Shown here: positions 6,930 through 7,811 of the stretch, piece after piece | How the letters are laid out: each line of letters begins with the position of its first letter | Position numbering within the stretch: the stretch's first letter is position 1 | Origin: Deltaproteobacteria bacterium | GTDB taxonomy: Bacteria; Desulfobacterota; Syntrophia; Syntrophales; Fen-1087 | DNA length: 7,811 nt | Direction of reading: 5' to 3' | Assembly: GCA_026388595.1 (NCBI GenBank) | Contig: JAPLJM010000298.1 | Span: 1-7,811, forward strand | Notes under the pieces: generated by a model | What the model was told of the DNA's origin: nothing | What the model saw: the letters and a program-made list of their open reading frames with translations, nothing else | Databases searched by the model: none | Program-made: the position numbers and the translations under genes

Positions 6930-6954
6930 ATTGCCATCCTTTCTTTGTTTTCCC

Positions 6955-6982
6955 TCTATAAGAATGAAACGGACGGTGTCAA
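6955..6982 (-). promoter_or_regulatory. Sigma-70-type promoter of fdhE
   Basis: On the minus strand, a perfect -35 TTGACA (6977-6982) and -10 TATAGA (6955-6960) are separated by 16 bp. Transcription would begin near 6948, about 20 nt before the ATG at 6929. The inverted repeat at 6987-7008 lies directly upstream of the -35 box. Confidence 0.7.
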
Positions 6983-6986
6983 GTGA

Positions 6987-7008
6987 TATATGTCATTGTT
7001 GACATATA
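6987..7008. repeat. 9-bp inverted repeat (probable operator) between fdhE and modA
   Basis: TATATGTCA (6987-6995) and TGACATATA (7000-7008) are perfect inverted copies separated by TTGT. The site lies 4 bp upstream of the fdhE -35 box and in the middle of the divergent fdhE/modA intergenic region, as expected for a dimeric transcription factor. The core TGACATA/TATGTCA also occurs twice upstream of fdhA. The regulator is not identifiable. Confidence 0.55.
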
Positions 7009-7016
7009 AATCGGGG

Positions 7017-7043
7017 TTGACTTTCTCCAGAAGGTCCTGTAAT
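7017..7043 (+). promoter_or_regulatory. Weak candidate promoter of modA
   Basis: TTGACT (7017-7022) and TGTAAT (7038-7043) each match sigma-70 boxes at 5 of 6 positions, but the 15-bp spacer is short. A start near 7050 would put the TAACATA repeats at 7054-7076 just downstream of the start point. Tentative. Confidence 0.3.
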
Positions 7044-7053
7044 GAGCCAAACG

Positions 7054-7076
7054 TAACATATATCAAGGTTAACATA
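7054..7076 (+). repeat. Tandem TAACATA repeats in the modA leader
   Basis: TAACATA at 7054-7060 and 7070-7076, with the same 16-bp period as the TATGTCA pair upstream of fdhA. Because they lie between the candidate modA promoter and its ribosome-binding site, they could be a repressor site, for example for molybdate-dependent control, but no known regulator motif was matched with confidence. Confidence 0.4.
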
Positions 7077-7098
7077 ATCAGGAAGGAAAATAAGACAG

Positions 7099-7811
7099 AT
7101 GCTGACAAGACGAATTTTCCTGATCGTAATGATTCATGTATTTCTTTTTACCGGCAACGCCCTGGCGAAGGAACAAATCAACGTTGCCGTCGCTGCGAAT
7201 TTCGTCACTACCTTTCAAGAAATCGCCCGGTCCTTTGAGGTGAAAACGGGTGTTTCCGTAGAGGCGACCTATGCCTCTACGGGTCAGCTTTACGCCCAGA
7301 TCATGAACGGTGCACCGTACGACCTTTTTTTGTCAGCCGATGAGGATAAACCGGACCTGCTCCACCGGGAGGGACGGGCGGACACCCCATTCGTATATGC
7401 CACAGGCCGGGTGGTCCTCTGGACGATCCGGCAGGATCTGTGCAGCGCCCGGACTTGGCGGGAGGTCATGGCAGTGCCTGGATTAAAGAAAATCGCCGTT
7501 GCCAATCCGAAAACCGCCCCCTATGGTGCGGCAGCAACAGAGGCGCTGAAGAAAACCGGCATTCTGGAGCGCGTTCAGGGAAGGCTCGTTTTTGCCCAGA
7601 ACATCGTCCAGGCCTTTCAGTATGCGGCAACAGGCAGTGTGGATGCCGGGTTCTGCGCCCTGTCCTCCAGCCTGTCGGAAGAGGGGCGCAAGGGTTGTTT
7701 CTTCTTCGTGGAAGAGGCGCCGCCCGTCGTTCAGAGCGCCTGCCTCCTGAAAAGGACTACACACCGGAAAAGTACAGAGGAATTCATCCGGTTCCTTTCC
7801 GCTCCGGAGGC
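7099..7811 (+). CDS. modA: Periplasmic molybdate-binding protein ModA, 3' end cut by the window
   Basis: Substrate-binding protein of the ModABC high-affinity molybdate (often also tungstate) importer. From ATG 7099, 237 codons are visible with no stop. Residues 1-23 are a Sec signal peptide (basic MLTRR, hydrophobic core, cleavage probably after NALA). The mature start INVAVAANF, then ATYASTGQLYAQI, NGAPYDLFLSADED, KIAVANPKTAPYGAAA and VDAGFCALSSSL are the usual ModA blocks; the Ser/Thr of ASTG and the Ser of SADED lie where ModA contacts the oxyanion. Length is close to full (about 250 aa), so little is missing. GGAAGG at 7081-7086 is a somewhat distant ribosome-binding site (12 nt). modB and modC would be expected to the right but are outside the window. 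It is divergent from fdhE and shares its control region. Confidence 0.93.
   Translation, partial: MLTRRIFLIVMIHVFLFTGNALAKEQINVAVAANFVTTFQEIARSFEVKTGVSVEATYASTGQLYAQIMNGAPYDLFLSADEDKPDLLHREGRADTPFVYATGRVVLWTIRQDLCSARTWREVMAVPGLKKIAVANPKTAPYGAAATEALKKTGILERVQGRLVFAQNIVQAFQYAATGSVDAGFCALSSSLSEEGRKGCFFFVEEAPPVVQSACLLKRTTHRKSTEEFIRFLSAPE

Noticed and set aside
5928..6986. 352-codon plus-strand open frame opposite fdhE
   Set aside because: It has no ribosome-binding site or recognisable domain, and fully overlaps fdhE, whose cysteine motifs and promoter are clear. It is a shadow frame.

Overview
The window is a molybdenum/formate locus of an anaerobic bacterium, most likely from the Desulfobacterota (sulfate reducers and syntrophs, Syntrophia- or Desulfovibrio-like). 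This assignment is an inference from protein resemblance: the formate dehydrogenase large subunit reads like the Desulfovibrio/FdnG type with selenocysteine. No RNA gene, mobile element or CRISPR array is visible.

Layout. (1) Positions 1-3861, minus strand: a periplasmic formate dehydrogenase operon. The catalytic subunit fdhA has an in-frame UGA selenocysteine codon at 3269-3271 and a good SECIS hairpin just after it. It is followed 11 nt later by the four-cluster iron-sulfur subunit fdhB, which runs off the left edge. A twin-arginine signal peptide with a perfect Shine-Dalgarno lies directly upstream of fdhA but one frame away, so fdhA carries an apparent -1 frameshift at its signal/mature junction. 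(2) Positions 3862-4115: divergent intergenic region with inverted repeats and a terminator-like leader hairpin. (3) Positions 4116-5928, plus strand: a compact three-gene operon of a TiaS-like protein (archaeal tRNA-Ile2 agmatinylcytidine synthetase family, catalytic part only), a 73-aa protein of unknown function, and a single molybdenum-storage-protein-like subunit (MosA/MosB family). (4) A strong terminator hairpin at 5955-5993, then fdhE on the minus strand (6045-6929), a formate dehydrogenase accessory protein with four CxxC pairs. (5) Positions 6930-7098: divergent control region with a clear promoter for fdhE and repeated TAACATA/TGACATA heptamers. (6) From 7099 to the right edge, plus strand: modA, the periplasmic molybdate-binding protein of an ABC importer.

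The genes fit one theme. ModA captures molybdate (or tungstate), the MoSto-like protein may store it, FdhE helps mature or protect the enzyme, and FdhAB oxidises formate in the periplasm, passing electrons through FdhB towards the membrane. The two divergent intergenic regions share the heptamer TRACATA, which could be a common operator. The least explained part is the TiaS-like / 73-aa / MoSto-like operon.
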